A stretch of 64,000 nucleotides of DNA from Agromyces tardus (GCF_003710805.1 NZ_RHHB01000010.1:26632-90631); one strand, 5' to 3'. Counted from the stretch's first letter, positions 42,805-52,177 are shown. A program made the numbers and translations. Notes: generated by a model from the letters alone, not told the origin.

Positions 42805-43224
42805 GTGCTCATCCGCATCGACCCGACCCGCCCGACGCCGCTGCACGAGCAGCTCACCTCGAGCATCCGGGCGTCGATCGTCGACGGGCGGCTCGCGGGC
42901 GGCGAGCGGCTCCCGGCGGCGCGCGAGCTCGCGGCATCCGTCGGGGTGAACATGCACACCGTGCTGCGGGCCTACCGGCAACTGCGCGACGAGCAGCTCA
43001 TCGAGCTGCATCGGGGGCGGGGTGCGGTCGTCGCCGTGCGCATCGGGGGGCACGGCGCGCTCGCCGGGGCGATCCACGACCTCGTCGACGAGGCGACGGC
43101 GCACGACCTCCCCGAGGCGGCGCTCCTCGAGCTCATCAGCGAGGCGTACCGCTGGTCGCCGAGCGGTCCCGGTTCCGGCTCCGGTTCGACTCCCGGCGTG
43201 CGGCGCGCGGCGCCGACCCGGTAG
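42805..43224 (+). CDS. GntR-family transcriptional regulator, short YtrA-like type
   Basis: 139 residues: a winged helix-turn-helix (about 8-75) with [19 protein letters not shown] and [25 protein letters not shown], then only about 60 further residues with no large effector domain. Short GntR proteins of this build belong to the YtrA group, which usually repress themselves and a neighbouring transporter. The GTG at 42805 begins 5 nt after the -10 box, so the transcript is leaderless. The operator lies on the promoter. Divergent MHS transporter is the probable target. Its TAG stop is part of the -10 of the ileS T-box transcript. Confidence 0.82.
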   Translation: MLIRIDPTRPTPLHEQLTSSIRASIVDGRLAGGERLPAARELAASVGVNMHTVLRAYRQLRDEQLIELHRGRGAVVAVRIGGHGALAGAIHDLVDEATAHDLPEAALLELISEAYRWSPSGPGSGSGSTPGVRRAAPTR

Positions 43225-43227
43225 TCT
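43222..43227 (+). promoter_or_regulatory. -10 element of the ileS T-box transcript
   Basis: TAGTCT, whose first three bases are the GntR stop codon. The transcript start is expected near 43234, at the beginning of T-box Stem I. Confidence 0.5.
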
Positions 43228-43232
43228 GGAGG

Positions 43233-43471
43233 CACAGGCGTCGATCCGGCCATCACCGGGGAGTCTTCGGAAGAACGGTCCTTCGGGTCTCGACACACCG
43301 GCTGCGCCGGCACTCGACCCCGGCGGGCCCAGTAGAACCGAACGGGGCAGGCCCGTCACAGCCGTTGGAAGAGCGGCTCCGGGTCTCCCGGGGCAAGCGA
43401 GGTGGTACCGCGGCGGGGCTCGACGAGCGGCCGGCGTCCTCGCGAAGGCATCCGTCCCGCAAGGAGCGAGC
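43233..43471 (+). promoter_or_regulatory. T-box riboswitch (Ile), translational type
   Basis: The leader of ileS carries the T-box sequence AGGTGGTACCGCG (43400-43412), whose central bases pair with the free CCA end of uncharged tRNA. Stem I starts near 43240; the specifier is ATC (43252-43254) in CCATCACC, an Ile codon, followed by CTTCGGAAGAAC-type sequence typical of actinobacterial ileS leaders. The ribosome binding site AAGGAG (43461-43466) lies about 50 nt after the T-box and no terminator with U-tract is seen, so control should act on translation: uncharged tRNA-Ile frees the site. Confidence 0.88.
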
Positions 43472-46400
43472 GTGTACCCGCGCACCCCCGACGACCACGG
43501 CGTCGCCCCCTCTCCCGACTTCCCGGCCATCGAACGCGGCGTGCTCGCGTTCTGGAAGGCCGACGGCACGTTCCAGGCGTCGATCGACCAGCGCGAGGGC
43601 GCCCCCGAGTGGGTCTTCTACGACGGACCGCCCTTCGCCAACGGCCTCCCGCACTACGGGCACCTCCTCACCGGCTACGCCAAGGACGTCTTCCCCCGCT
43701 TCCAGACGATGCGCGGGCACCAGGTGCACCGCCGCTTCGGCTGGGACACGCACGGGCTGCCCGCCGAGCTCGAGGCCGAGCGGCAGCTCGGCATCACCGA
43801 CAAGAGCCAGATCGAGGAGATGGGCATCGCGGCGTTCAACCAGGCCGCGCGCGACTCGGTGCTCCGCTACACGAAGGAGTGGGAGGAGTACGTCACCCGG
43901 CAGGCGCGCTGGGTCGACTTCGAGCACGACTACAAGACGCTCGACATCACCTTCATGGAGTCGGTGATCTGGGCCTTCAAGACCCTGCACGAGAAGGACC
44001 TCGCCTACGAGGGCTACCGCGTGCTGCCCTACTGCTGGCGCGACCAGACGCCGCTGTCGAACCACGAGCTGCGCATGGACGACGACGTCTACAAGATGCG
44101 CCAGGACCAGACCGTCACGGTCACGTTCCCGCTCACGGGCGCGAAGGCCGAGTCGCTCGGGCTCACGGCCGTGCGCGCGCTCGCGTGGACGACCACACCG
44201 TGGACGCTGCCGACGAACTTCGCGCTCGCCGTCGGCCCCGACATCGAGTACGCGGTGGTTCCGGCGGGCCCGAACGGCACGCCCGACGCGACCGTGCTGC
44301 GCGAGCGCGCGGGCGCATCCGACACGGAGGTGCTCGGGGGCGAGTACCTCCTCGCCACCGAGCTCGTGGGCAACTACGCGAAGGACCTCGGCTACGACTC
44401 CGCCGACGAGGCGCGTGCCGCGGTCTCCCGCACCGTGCGCGGCGCCGAGCTCGAGGGCGTCACCTACGACCGCCTGTTCGACTACTACGCCGATGTCGAA
44501 CACCACGGGCTGCACAACGCGTGGCAGATCCTCGTGGCCGACTACGTCACCACCGACGACGGAACGGGCATCGTGCACCAGGCCCCCGCCTACGGCGAGG
44601 AGGACCAGAAGGTGAGCGAGGCGGCCGGCATCCCGGTCATCCTCTCCCTCGACGACGGCGGGCGGTTCCTCCCGGTCGTCACGGATGTCGCGGGGCTGCT
44701 GTGGAGCGACGCGAACAAGCCGCTCACCCAGCTCCTCAAGGCCGAGGGGCGCCTGCTCCGCCAGGCGAGCTACGAGCACTCCTACCCGCACTGCTGGCGC
44801 TGCCGCAACCCGCTCATCTACAAGGCCGTGTCGAGCTGGTTCATCCGCGTGCCCGAGTTCCGCGACCGCATGGGGGAGCTGAACCAGGACATCAACTGGG
44901 TGCCCGAGAACGTGAAGGACGGCCAGTTCGGCAAGTGGGTCGCGGGTGCTCGCGACTGGTCGATCAGCCGCAACCGGTACTGGGGCTCGCCGATCCCGGT
45001 GTGGAAGAGCGACGACCCCGAGTACCCCCGCGTCGACGTCTACGGTTCGCTCGAGGAGCTCGAACGCGACTTCGGCCGGCTGCCGCTGAACTCGGCGGGC
45101 GAGCCCGACCTGCACCGGCCGTACATCGACGACCTCACGCGCCCGAATCCCGACGACCCGACGGGTCGGTCGACGATGCGCCGCATCCCCGACGTCTTCG
45201 ACGTGTGGTTCGACTCGGGTTCGATGCCGTTCGCGCAGGTGCACTATCCCTTCGAGAACCAGGAGTGGTTCGACAGCCACAACCCGGCGGACTTCATCGT
45301 GGAGTACATCGGGCAGACGCGCGGCTGGTTCTACGTCATGCACGTGCTCTCGACGGCGCTGTTCGACCGTCGCGCCTTCTCGAACGTCGTGAGCCACGGC
45401 ATCGTGCTCGGCAGCGACGGCCAGAAGATGTCGAAGTCGCTGCGCAACTACCCCGACGTCTCGGAGGTGTTCGACCGCGACGGCTCGGACGCCATGCGCT
45501 GGTTCCTCATGTCGAGCTCGGTGCTGCGCGGCGGCAACCTCGTCGTCACCGAGGAGGCCATCCGCGAGGGCGTGCGCCAGCTCATGCTGCCGCTCTGGAG
45601 CACGTGGTACTTCTTCTCGCTCTACGCCAACACGGCGCGCGAGGGCGGCTACGCGGCATCCCGGCGCACCGACTCGCACGACGTGCTCGACCGGTACCTG
45701 CTCGCGAAGCTCCGCGACCTCGTCACCGCCGTCACGGCCGACCTCGAGGACTTCGACTCGCCGCTCGCGGCGCAGAAGCTGCGCGACTTCGGCGACGTGC
45801 TCACCAACTGGTACGTGCGACGATCGCGCGACCGGTTCTGGGCGGGCGTCGCCGACGACGGCAGCGGCTCGGAGGCGTTCGACACCCTCTTCACGGTGCT
45901 CGAGACCCTCACGCGACTCGCCGCGCCGCTCCTGCCGCTCGTCACCGAGCAGGTCTGGCGCGGGCTCACGGGCGGTCGCAGCGTGCACCTCGAGGAATGG
46001 CCCGACGCGGCCGAGTTCCCCGCCGACCCCGAGCTCGTCGCGGCGATGGACGGCGTGCGCGAGGTCACCGGGGCGGTCCTCGCGCTGCGCAAGCAGGCGG
46101 GCCGTCGCGTGCGGCTGCCGCTCGCGCGGCTCACGGTCGTGACGGCGGATGCCGCGGCGCTCGCGCCGTTCGAGGCGATCCTGCGCGACGAGCTCAACGT
46201 CAAGGCCGTCGACCTCGTGACGCTCGACGAGTCGAGCGCCGCCGCCTACGGCGTCACGAAGCGGCTGTCGGTCAACGCCCGCGCGGCGGGGCCGCGCCTC
46301 GGCAAGACGGTGCAGGCCGCGATCCAGGCCGCGCGCTCGGGCGACTGGACGCTCGACGGCGACTCCGTCGTGGCGGGCGGCATCGCGCTCGAGCCGGGCG

Positions 46401-46774
46401 AATACGACCTGGTCCTCGAGGCCGGCGGCGCCGGCGACGGCGACGCGGCGCTCGGGCTCCTGCGCGACGGCGGCTTCGTGATCCTCGACGTCGCGACGAC
46501 CCCCGAGCTGGAGGCAGAGGGGCGCGCTCGCGACGTCGTGCGCGCGGTGCAGGAGGCCCGCAAGTCGTCCGGCCTCGAGGTCGGCGACCGCATCCGCCTC
46601 ACGCTCACGATCGACGCGGCCGGCGCCGCCGCCGCCGAGGCGCACCGGGAGCTCATCGCACGCGAGACCCTCGCGACGTCGCTCGACCTCGCCGAGCTCG
46701 ACGACGCGACCGCCTCATCGATCCTCCCGCTCGCCGGGGGCACGAAGCTCGTGATCGGAGTGGAGAAGGCGTGA
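43472..46774 (+). CDS. ileS: Isoleucine--tRNA ligase
   Basis: Class Ia synthetase charging tRNA-Ile. The 1100-residue protein has the signature [14 protein letters not shown] (HYGH at 61-64), an editing domain at about 200-400 with [15 protein letters not shown] sequence, [11 protein letters not shown] near 580, and [13 protein letters not shown] near 650. Length and the HYGH form match the IleS2/eukaryote-like clade common in actinobacteria, often less sensitive to mupirocin. The GTG start is chosen for the AAGGAG site that the T-box controls; the frame continues open upstream through the leader. folC overlaps its stop. Confidence 0.95.
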   Translation: MYPRTPDDHGVAPSPDFPAIERGVLAFWKADGTFQASIDQREGAPEWVFYDGPPFANGLPHYGHLLTGYAKDVFPRFQTMRGHQVHRRFGWDTHGLPAELEAERQLGITDKSQIEEMGIAAFNQAARDSVLRYTKEWEEYVTRQARWVDFEHDYKTLDITFMESVIWAFKTLHEKDLAYEGYRVLPYCWRDQTPLSNHELRMDDDVYKMRQDQTVTVTFPLTGAKAESLGLTAVRALAWTTTPWTLPTNFALAVGPDIEYAVVPAGPNGTPDATVLRERAGASDTEVLGGEYLLATELVGNYAKDLGYDSADEARAAVSRTVRGAELEGVTYDRLFDYYADVEHHGLHNAWQILVADYVTTDDGTGIVHQAPAYGEEDQKVSEAAGIPVILSLDDGGRFLPVVTDVAGLLWSDANKPLTQLLKAEGRLLRQASYEHSYPHCWRCRNPLIYKAVSSWFIRVPEFRDRMGELNQDINWVPENVKDGQFGKWVAGARDWSISRNRYWGSPIPVWKSDDPEYPRVDVYGSLEELERDFGRLPLNSAGEPDLHRPYIDDLTRPNPDDPTGRSTMRRIPDVFDVWFDSGSMPFAQVHYPFENQEWFDSHNPADFIVEYIGQTRGWFYVMHVLSTALFDRRAFSNVVSHGIVLGSDGQKMSKSLRNYPDVSEVFDRDGSDAMRWFLMSSSVLRGGNLVVTEEAIREGVRQLMLPLWSTWYFFSLYANTAREGGYAASRRTDSHDVLDRYLLAKLRDLVTAVTADLEDFDSPLAAQKLRDFGDVLTNWYVRRSRDRFWAGVADDGSGSEAFDTLFTVLETLTRLAAPLLPLVTEQVWRGLTGGRSVHLEEWPDAAEFPADPELVAAMDGVREVTGAVLALRKQAGRRVRLPLARLTVVTADAAALAPFEAILRDELNVKAVDLVTLDESSAAAYGVTKRLSVNARAAGPRLGKTVQAAIQAARSGDWTLDGDSVVAGGIALEPGEYDLVLEAGGAGDGDAALGLLRDGGFVILDVATTPELEAEGRARDVVRAVQEARKSSGLEVGDRIRLTLTIDAAGAAAAEAHRELIARETLATSLDLAELDDATASSILPLAGGTKLVIGVEKA

Positions 46775-48135
46775 CCGACGCATACGACGACGACACCGAG
46801 GCGGCCGACGCCGTCTACGCGGCACTGCTCGCCCGGATCGGGGAGTCGAACCCCGAGCCGCGGCTCGACGCGACTCGACGTGCGGTCGAACTGCTCGGCG
46901 ACCCGCATCGGGCCGCCCCCGTCATCCACATCACGGGCACCAACGGCAAGACGTCGACGAGCCGCATGATCGAGAGCATCCTCCGCGCGGGGGGCCTGCG
47001 CACCGGCCTGCTCACGAGCCCGCACCTCGTGCGCTTCACCGAGCGCATCCGCATCGACGGCGAGCCCATCGCCGACGAGGCGGTCGCCCGCATCTGGGAC
47101 GAGGTCGCGCCGTTCCTCGACCTCGTCGACCGCGAGCTCGAGCAGCGCGGCGCGGCCCCGCTCACCTTCTTCGAGGCGCTCACGGTGCTCGCCTTCGCGG
47201 CGTTCGCCGATGCGCCCGTCGACGTCGTGGTGCTCGAGGTCGGCATGGGCGGCGAATGGGACTCCACGAACGTCGCCGACGGGCAGGTCGCCGTCTTCAC
47301 GCCCATCGCGCTCGACCACGAGAACCGGCTCGGGTCGACGGTGGAGCAGATCGCGCGCACCAAGTCGGGCATCATCAAGCCCGCGGCATCCGTCGTGACC
47401 GCGTTCCAGGAACCCGTGGCGCTCACGGTGCTCACCGACGCCGCGCAGCGCAACGAGGCGACCCTCGAGGTCGAGGGCGGCGGGTTCGCGGTGCTCGACT
47501 CGCGCGTCGCCGTCGGCGGCCAGCTCATCTCGGTGCGCGGCATCGCGGGGGAGTACCGCGACCTCGCGCTCCCGCTCTTCGGGCGTCACCAGGCCGAGAA
47601 CGCCGCGGTGGCGATCGCGGCCGTCGAGTCGTTCCTCGGCGGCGGAGCCGTGCGTCTCGCCGACGAGGTGCTGCAGGAGGGGCTCGCGCAGGCGAGCTCG
47701 CCCGGGCGCCTGCAGCCGATCGGCACCGATCCGACGGTGCTCGTCGACGCGGCGCACAACCCGCACGGGGCCGCCTCGCTCGTCGCGGCGCTCGAGGAGT
47801 ACTTCGACTTCGACGAGCTCGTGCTCGTCTTCGGCGCCCTCGCCGACAAGGACGTCGCCGGCATCGTCCGGGCGCTCGAGCCCACCGGCGCGACCTTCCT
47901 CGTGACGCAGTCGTCGTCGGATCGCGCGCTGCCGGCCGCGGAGCTCGCGGCATCCGTCGCCCGTGTCGTCGGACCCGACCGGGTGCGCGTCGTCGAACGG
48001 CTCGACGACGCGCTCGACGAGGCGCGCGCCTGGGCGGCCGACGCGCCGAAGCGCGGCGTCGTCGTGACCGGCTCGATCACCCTCGTGGGCGACGCGATGG
48101 CGATCGCCGAGGACCGCGGCTGGAGCGGCCGATGA
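46771..48135 (+). CDS. folC: Bifunctional folylpolyglutamate/dihydrofolate synthase
   Basis: Adds glutamate to dihydropteroate and to folates. The 454-residue Mur-ligase-fold protein has the P-loop [13 protein letters not shown] near 53-65, [17 protein letters not shown] near 81-97, [12 protein letters not shown] near 155, and the C-terminal [13 protein letters not shown] near 325. GTG start overlaps the ileS stop (GTGA) and the stop overlaps the next gene (ATGA), so ileS-folC-DUF4233 are coupled and all lie under the T-box transcript. This gene order is conserved among actinobacteria. Confidence 0.94.
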   Translation: MTDAYDDDTEAADAVYAALLARIGESNPEPRLDATRRAVELLGDPHRAAPVIHITGTNGKTSTSRMIESILRAGGLRTGLLTSPHLVRFTERIRIDGEPIADEAVARIWDEVAPFLDLVDRELEQRGAAPLTFFEALTVLAFAAFADAPVDVVVLEVGMGGEWDSTNVADGQVAVFTPIALDHENRLGSTVEQIARTKSGIIKPAASVVTAFQEPVALTVLTDAAQRNEATLEVEGGGFAVLDSRVAVGGQLISVRGIAGEYRDLALPLFGRHQAENAAVAIAAVESFLGGGAVRLADEVLQEGLAQASSPGRLQPIGTDPTVLVDAAHNPHGAASLVAALEEYFDFDELVLVFGALADKDVAGIVRALEPTGATFLVTQSSSDRALPAAELAASVARVVGPDRVRVVERLDDALDEARAWAADAPKRGVVVTGSITLVGDAMAIAEDRGWSGR

Positions 48136-48548
48136 GCGCCGAGGCGCCCGCTGCCGCGCCCGCACCCGGCCCCCGATCCGTGCGCCGGAGCCTCGCGTCC
48201 ATCGTGCTCGGCTTCGAGACGATCGTGGTGTTCCTCGCGGCGCTCGTGATCTGGGGCCTGTCGCGTGGGGGCAGCGGTCCATTCGGGCTGCCCGACTGGG
48301 CGCCGCTCGTCGGCGGCGGCATCCTGATCCTGGGGATGCTGGCGACCCTCGCGCTCCTGCGCTACGACTGGGCCTACGTGCTGGGCTGGGCGCTGCAGGT
48401 GCTCATCCTCGTCTCGGGCCTCCTCAACCCGGCGATGTACGTCGTCGGCGCGGTCTTCGGCGGCATGTGGGCCTACTGCATGATCGTCGGGGCGCGCATC
48501 GACCGCGAACGGGCGGCTGCTGCCGACCCAGGAAAGGAAGACGCATGA
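48132..48548 (+). CDS. DUF4233 membrane protein
   Basis: 138 residues with four predicted membrane helices (about 22-42, 55-75, 84-104, 108-128) between an Ala/Pro-rich N-terminus and a charged C-terminus. It matches the DUF4233 family, which is almost always found between folC and ndk in actinobacteria. Function unknown. The ATG overlaps the folC stop, and the ndk ribosome binding site is inside its last codons. The context suggests a link to folate or nucleotide metabolism, but that is inference only. Confidence 0.85.
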   Translation: MSAEAPAAAPAPGPRSVRRSLASIVLGFETIVVFLAALVIWGLSRGGSGPFGLPDWAPLVGGGILILGMLATLALLRYDWAYVLGWALQVLILVSGLLNPAMYVVGAVFGGMWAYCMIVGARIDRERAAAADPGKEDA

Positions 48549-48967
48549 CCACCTCCATCGAAGAGACCCTCGTGCTCGTGAAGCCCGACGGCGTCGCACG
48601 CAACCTGACGGGCGAGATCCTGCGCCGCATCGAGGCGAAGGGCTACTCGCTCGTCGACATCCGCCTCCTGCAGGCCGACCGCGAGCTGCTCGCCAAGCAC
48701 TACGCCGAGCACGAGGGCAAGCCCTTCTACGAGCCGCTCGTCGAGTTCATGGAGTCCGGACCCGTCGTCGCCATGCGCGTCGCCGGCAACCGCGTCATCG
48801 AGGGCTTCCGGGTCCTCGCCGGCACGACCGATCCCACGACGGCTGCGCCCGGCACCATCCGGGGCGACTTCGGCCGCGACTGGGGGCTCCGGGTGCAGCA
48901 GAACCTCGTGCACGGCTCGGACTCCGTCGAGTCGGCCGAGCGCGAGCTCTCGCTCTGGTTCGGCTGA
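48545..48967 (+). CDS. ndk: Nucleoside diphosphate kinase
   Basis: Balances nucleoside triphosphate pools by phosphate transfer through a phospho-histidine. The 140-residue protein has ETLVLVKPDGVARNLTGEIL near 7-26 and the active-site NLVHGSDS with the catalytic His near 119. AGTTDPTTAAPGTIRGDF near 92 is also intact. The ATG overlaps the DUF4233 stop (ATGA) with GGAAAGGAAG ahead of it. Last gene of the ileS operon, followed by a terminator. Confidence 0.96.
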   Translation: MTTSIEETLVLVKPDGVARNLTGEILRRIEAKGYSLVDIRLLQADRELLAKHYAEHEGKPFYEPLVEFMESGPVVAMRVAGNRVIEGFRVLAGTTDPTTAAPGTIRGDFGRDWGLRVQQNLVHGSDSVESAERELSLWFG

Positions 48968-48999
48968 GACGGATCTGCTCCCGCCCGCTGGGGTGGGGT

Positions 49000-49033
49000 G
49001 AGGCGCCGGCCGCGGAGAGACGGTCGGCGCCTC
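49000..49033 (+). terminator. Terminator after ndk
   Basis: A 13-bp stem, GAGGCGCCGGCCG (49000-49012) with CGGTCGGCGCCTC (49021-49033), including one G-T pair and an 8-nt loop. It ends the ileS-folC-DUF4233-ndk transcript. Confidence 0.75.
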
Positions 49034-49111
49034 GTCGCGTCCGGGCGGGTGCGCCGTGCGACGTGGCGGGTCTGCGACGAACGGGGTCGCTGCGTCCGCC
49101 GACGCCCGACG

Positions 49112-49117
49112 TACGAT
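49112..49117 (+). promoter_or_regulatory. -10 element of the small gene at 49156
   Basis: TACGAT, predicting a transcript start near 49124. It lies downstream of the in-frame GTG at 49063, arguing against that codon as the start. Confidence 0.4.
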
Positions 49118-49155
49118 GGGAGCACGCCGGCCGGGGCGCTCTGGAGGGAGCAGCA

Positions 49156-49422
49156 CTGGCCACGTGGCATCCGATCCTCGCCGCGGTCGAACCCGAGCCC
49201 GGGCGATGGCGAATGGTGGACTCGCTGGGGCGCGAGTACGGCACCGTGACGATCGTGCGAGTCGACGGCGAGGTGCGCTATCGCGCCGAGTTCGACGGGC
49301 GGCTGCTGGGCTGGGGGAGCACCCTGCGGGGCGCCTGCGAGCGGGTGCATCTCGCCTTCGTCCGATCGCACGGACCGGGCGAATGGCAGGGATATCCCGA
49401 CTTCTCGGGAAAGAGAAGTTGA
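49156..49422 (+). CDS. Small hypothetical protein with probable CTG start
   Basis: 88 residues if translation starts at the CTG at 49156, which has a strong GGAGGGAG site 7 nt upstream and begins (M)ATWHPILAAVEPEPGRW. The compact, Trp/Arg-rich protein reads on through DSLGREYGTV and GEWQGYPDFSGKRS. I recognise no named domain, though similar short proteins occur in related genomes as I recall. The only in-frame canonical start, GTG at 49063, lies upstream of the likely promoter and would add low-homology residues. It lies alone between the ndk terminator and the transglycosylase-like gene. Confidence 0.6.
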   Translation: MATWHPILAAVEPEPGRWRMVDSLGREYGTVTIVRVDGEVRYRAEFDGRLLGWGSTLRGACERVHLAFVRSHGPGEWQGYPDFSGKRS

Positions 49423-49696
49423 GGAATCTTGCGGGGATTTCGCCGCCGATTCACGGCGGAAACCGGCTCAGCCGGCGCTGAAATCGCGCTGATCAGGGAT
49501 TTCAATAAACGAGGATCCCTATCTCGCAATCGTGAGCATCCGTCAACAGCTTTGACGACTTTCACAGGCAAAGGGGAGGACTCGTGGAGGAAGGGTGTGC
49601 AGAGTGGGGGCTTCGCCCAGGCGACACCCCCCTGCACCCGAGACGAGAGATACCGCGACCGCGCACCCACAGCAGCGCGGCCCGCCGTGAAGGTCT
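49423..49696 (+). promoter_or_regulatory. Structured leader region upstream of transglycosylase-like gene A
   Basis: A 274-bp gene-free stretch with several hairpins: CCGCCG/CGGCGG (49443-49459), CCGGC/GCCGG (49463-49475), TGAAATC/GATTTCA (49479-49504), and the larger composite hairpin at 49594-49639. It is more AT-rich than neighbouring DNA (for example near 49500-49520 and 49545-49575). The first hairpins may end the upstream gene. I could not place a convincing promoter. Confidence 0.5.
49594..49639 (+). promoter_or_regulatory. Candidate structured RNA element, copy A
   Basis: GTGC (49597-49600) and GCAC (49634-49637) close an outer stem. A conserved bulge AGAGT (49601-49605) follows, then GGGGG (49606-49610) with CCCCC (49627-49631), then CTTCGC, with TCGC/GCGA forming the tip. 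The same GCAGAGTGGGGG-CTTCGC core and stem order occurs at 62510-62562 ahead of the paralogous gene, with different bases in the outer and tip stems. Confidence 0.45.
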
Positions 49697-50623
49697 ATGC
49701 GTAACCAGATTTCAAGCTCCCCCAAGCATGCTCAGCCCGGCGAGACGGAGACCCCCTCCGGGTCCGCGTTCCGCCCCCGTGCTCGCCGGCTCCACGCCGG
49801 CAATCGCGCGAAGTTCATGGCGGCCGGTGCGGTCGTCGCGGTCGGCGCGCTCGTCGGCTCCGGCTTCGTCCTCCAGTCGGCCGTCGCCGCGCAGAACGAG
49901 CGCATCGCCGCCACGGCGGCCCTGAGCGAAGCCGCCAACCTCGACGTCGAGCAACTCGGCACCCACGCGGGCATCCTCGAGGCCCACGCCGTCAAGCAGG
50001 CCGAGGACACGCTCGCCGTCGCCGAGGACACCATCTCGGCGGCCGCGGGCAAGGCCGACCCCGGCGAGCTCGCCGCCACGGTCGCCGCACTCGGCGACTA
50101 CAAGCTGCTCGCGCCGGAGCGCGTGTTCGAGCTCGTCGACCAGACGGCGGCCGAGCAGGCCGACGTGAAGGCCGCGATCGCCGCGCACGACAAGGCCGAG
50201 GCCGAGAAGGCCGCGGCCGCCAAGGCCGCCGCGGAGAAGGCCGCCGCAGAGGCGGCCGCCGCTGCCGCCGCTGCCGCCGAGGAGTCGGCGAGCCCGTCCT
50301 ACCCGTCCGGCCCGGCGAACCCGACCGAGGCGCAGGCGACGGCCCGCGACCTCATGTCCTCCATGTACGGCTGGGGCGACGACCAGTTCGGCTGCCTCGT
50401 CGACCTCTGGAACCGCGAGTCCGGCTGGAACGTGTACGCCCAGAACCCGTCGGGCGCGTACGGCATCCCGCAGGCCCTGCCCGGCGACAAGATGGCCACG
50501 GCCGGCGCCGACTGGGCCACGAACGCGGCGACGCAGATCAAGTGGGGACTCGGCTACATCGCGGGACGCTACGGCAACCCCTGCGGCGCCTGGTCGCACT
50601 CCGAGTCGGCCGGCTGGTACTGA
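49697..50623 (+). CDS. Secreted/anchored transglycosylase-like protein, paralogue A
   Basis: 308 residues: a basic N-terminus, one membrane or uncleaved signal segment (about 40-63), a helical Ala/Lys/Glu-rich stalk (about 165-200) and a C-terminal SLT-like domain (about 220-308). The latter holds YGWGDDQFGCL, the candidate catalytic Glu241 in NRESGWN, then ASGAYGIPQALPG-type sequence and WGLGYIAGRYG. This is the lysozyme-like fold of small actinobacterial transglycosylase/Rpf-type enzymes, so it probably cuts peptidoglycan outside the membrane. A close paralogue is at 62609. The ATG has only a weak, close GAAGG site. Confidence 0.8.
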   Translation: MRNQISSSPKHAQPGETETPSGSAFRPRARRLHAGNRAKFMAAGAVVAVGALVGSGFVLQSAVAAQNERIAATAALSEAANLDVEQLGTHAGILEAHAVKQAEDTLAVAEDTISAAAGKADPGELAATVAALGDYKLLAPERVFELVDQTAAEQADVKAAIAAHDKAEAEKAAAAKAAAEKAAAEAAAAAAAAAEESASPSYPSGPANPTEAQATARDLMSSMYGWGDDQFGCLVDLWNRESGWNVYAQNPSGAYGIPQALPGDKMATAGADWATNAATQIKWGLGYIAGRYGNPCGAWSHSESAGWY

Positions 50624-50654
50624 TCGGCCGATCACCGGCGGCGCTCACCCGGTG
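50621..50654. terminator. Possible convergent terminator
   Basis: The perfect palindrome TGATCGGCCGATCA (50621-50634) contains the stop codon of the transglycosylase-like gene, and CACCGG (50633-50638) pairs with CCGGTG (50649-50654). It lies between convergent stop codons of that gene and the MarR gene. Confidence 0.4.
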
Positions 50655-51169
50655 GCGCTCGGCGACTCGAACGCCGACAGCCACCGGGTGAGCACGCGCT
50701 CGAGCTCGGCGGCATCGCCGCTCGCGATGGCGCCGAGCAGCCGATGCTCGTTCGCGATGTGAGCGGTCATGCACTCGTCGATGAGCGTGCGCCCTGCGGG
50801 GGTGAGTGCGATGACGCGCCCGCGCCCATCGGTGGCGCTCGAGCGGCGCGTCACGAGGCCGCGTTGCTCGAGCCGGTCGATCCGCTTGGTCATGGCGCCG
50901 CTGGTGACCATGGTCGATTCCGCGAGGTCGCTCGGCGTGCGCTCGAACGGAGCGCCGACGCGCCGCAGGGTCGCGAGCACGTCGAACTCGCCCTCCGAGA
51001 GGCCGAAGCGGCCGTAGACGGCGACGAGTTCGCCGGTGAGCGCGTTCGCGAGGCGGTGCAGGCGTCCGATCACGCCCTGCGGTGACACGTCGAGGTCGGG
51101 GCGCTCGCGCCGCCATTCGGCCATGATGCGGGCGACGCGGTCGGGCGCGGCATCCGGGATCGTCGTCAT
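50645..51169 (-). CDS. MarR-family transcriptional regulator
   Basis: 174 residues with the MarR winged helix-turn-helix: LSEGEFDVLATLRRVGAPFERTP near 57-79, SDLAESTMVTSGAMTKRIDRLEQRGLV near 80-106 (recognition helix) and DGRGRVIALTPAGRTLID, the wing, near 114-131. Flanking helices form the dimer. Divergent from an EamA transporter, with two TTCCNNGGAA operators between and over the promoters, so it very probably represses both. The ATG at 51169 follows a leaderless -10 box. Ligand unknown. Confidence 0.88.
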   Translation of the reverse strand: MTTIPDAAPDRVARIMAEWRRERPDLDVSPQGVIGRLHRLANALTGELVAVYGRFGLSEGEFDVLATLRRVGAPFERTPSDLAESTMVTSGAMTKRIDRLEQRGLVTRRSSATDGRGRVIALTPAGRTLIDECMTAHIANEHRLLGAIASGDAAELERVLTRWLSAFESPSATG

Positions 51170-51175
51170 GGTGGC

Positions 51176-51214
51176 ATTCTATCTTCCTCGGAAGCTATAA
51201 TGGCTTCCATGGAA
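51176..51214. promoter_or_regulatory. Divergent MarR/EamA promoters with two MarR-type operators
   Basis: Minus-strand -10 TAGAAT (51181-51176) ends 6 nt before the MarR ATG. Plus-strand -10 TATAAT (51196-51201) ends 7 nt before ATG 51209. Two inverted repeats of form TTCCNNGGAA lie at 51184-51193 and 51205-51214, centres 21 bp apart (two helical turns). They flank the TATAAT, and the wider palindrome GGAAGC/GCTTCC surrounds it. The second operator overlaps the EamA start codon. Confidence 0.75.
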
Positions 51215-52141
51215 ACTACTTGGCGCTGGGTGCTCGTGACCGCCATCGCGCCCATCGCATGGGGCAGCACGTACTTCGTCACGCGCGAGTACCTGCCGGC
51301 CGACTCGCCGCTGTGGGGCGCGGCGTTGCGCGCGCTGCCCGCCGGCCTCGTGCTGCTCGCGATCCGGCCCCGGATGCCGCGCGGCCCGTGGTGGTGGCGA
51401 TCGCTCGTGCTCGGCGTGCTCAACGTGAGCGTGTTCTTCGCGCTCGTCTACCTCGCGGCCCAGCTGCTCCCCACGAGCCTCGCCTCGACGGTCATGGCCA
51501 CGTCGCCCGTCGTCATGATGCTGTTCGCGTGGATGCTCGCGGGGGAGCGGCTCCGGGTCCTGCCGCTCGTGGGCGCCGGGGTCGGCATCGCGGGGGTCGT
51601 GCTCCTGCTCGCGACCGACACCTCCTCGGTGGACTGGACGGGCATCGCCGCCTCCGTGGCCGCGATGGTGCTCTCCTCCCTCGGTTTCATCCTCGCGAAG
51701 CGCTGGCGCGACGGCACCGACGTGCGGGCGGTCACCGCCTGGCAGTTCCTCGCAGGCGGTCTCCTGCTCCTGCCCGCCGCCCTCCTCGTCGAGGGCGCCC
51801 CGCCGCCGCTCGACGTGCCCGCGCTGCTCGGGTTCGCCTACGTGAGCGTGTTCGCCACGGCGCTGGCCTTCGCGGCCTGGTTCACCGGTCTCGCGCACCT
51901 GCCCGCGGGCACGGTCGGCCTCGTCGGGCTCCTCAACCCGGTCACGGGCGTGCTGCTCGGCACCCTCGTCGCTGGAGAGGTCCTCGGCCCGGCCCAGCTC
52001 GTGGGCCTCGTGCTCGTGCTCGCCGGGATCCTGCTCGGCCAGCCGCTCGTGGCGCGCGCGTTCGGCCGTCGCACCACGGCCGGCGGCCGGGTCGTGGCCG
52101 AACGGGCCCCGACGGCCGTGGCGGCGACATCCGTCCCATAG
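51209..52141 (+). CDS. EamA/DMT-family transporter (MarR-linked)
   Basis: 310 residues with ten predicted membrane helices in two EamA repeats: PIAWGSTYFVTREYLP near 13-28 and, in the second half, VSVFATALAFAAWFTGLAHLPAGTVGLVGLLNPV-type sequence from about 212. DMT exporters of this kind move metabolites or drugs outward; substrate unknown. I choose ATG 51209 (METTWRW) because it fits the leaderless -10; another ATG 9 nt upstream lies closer to the -10 than any other start here. Control by the divergent MarR is strongly suggested. A second EamA gene lies at 56827. Confidence 0.85.
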   Translation: METTWRWVLVTAIAPIAWGSTYFVTREYLPADSPLWGAALRALPAGLVLLAIRPRMPRGPWWWRSLVLGVLNVSVFFALVYLAAQLLPTSLASTVMATSPVVMMLFAWMLAGERLRVLPLVGAGVGIAGVVLLLATDTSSVDWTGIAASVAAMVLSSLGFILAKRWRDGTDVRAVTAWQFLAGGLLLLPAALLVEGAPPPLDVPALLGFAYVSVFATALAFAAWFTGLAHLPAGTVGLVGLLNPVTGVLLGTLVAGEVLGPAQLVGLVLVLAGILLGQPLVARAFGRRTTAGGRVVAERAPTAVAATSVP

Positions 52142-52177
52142 GACCGAAGGACCTAGAGCCCGCGACACGTGCGGTGC

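Noticed and set aside
49423..49696. A c-di-AMP (ydaO/yuaA) riboswitch upstream of the transglycosylase-like gene
   Set aside because: The GGGGG and AGAG patterns are suggestive, but I could not find the family's conserved 3' motif or pseudoknot partners, so I report only an unnamed structured leader.
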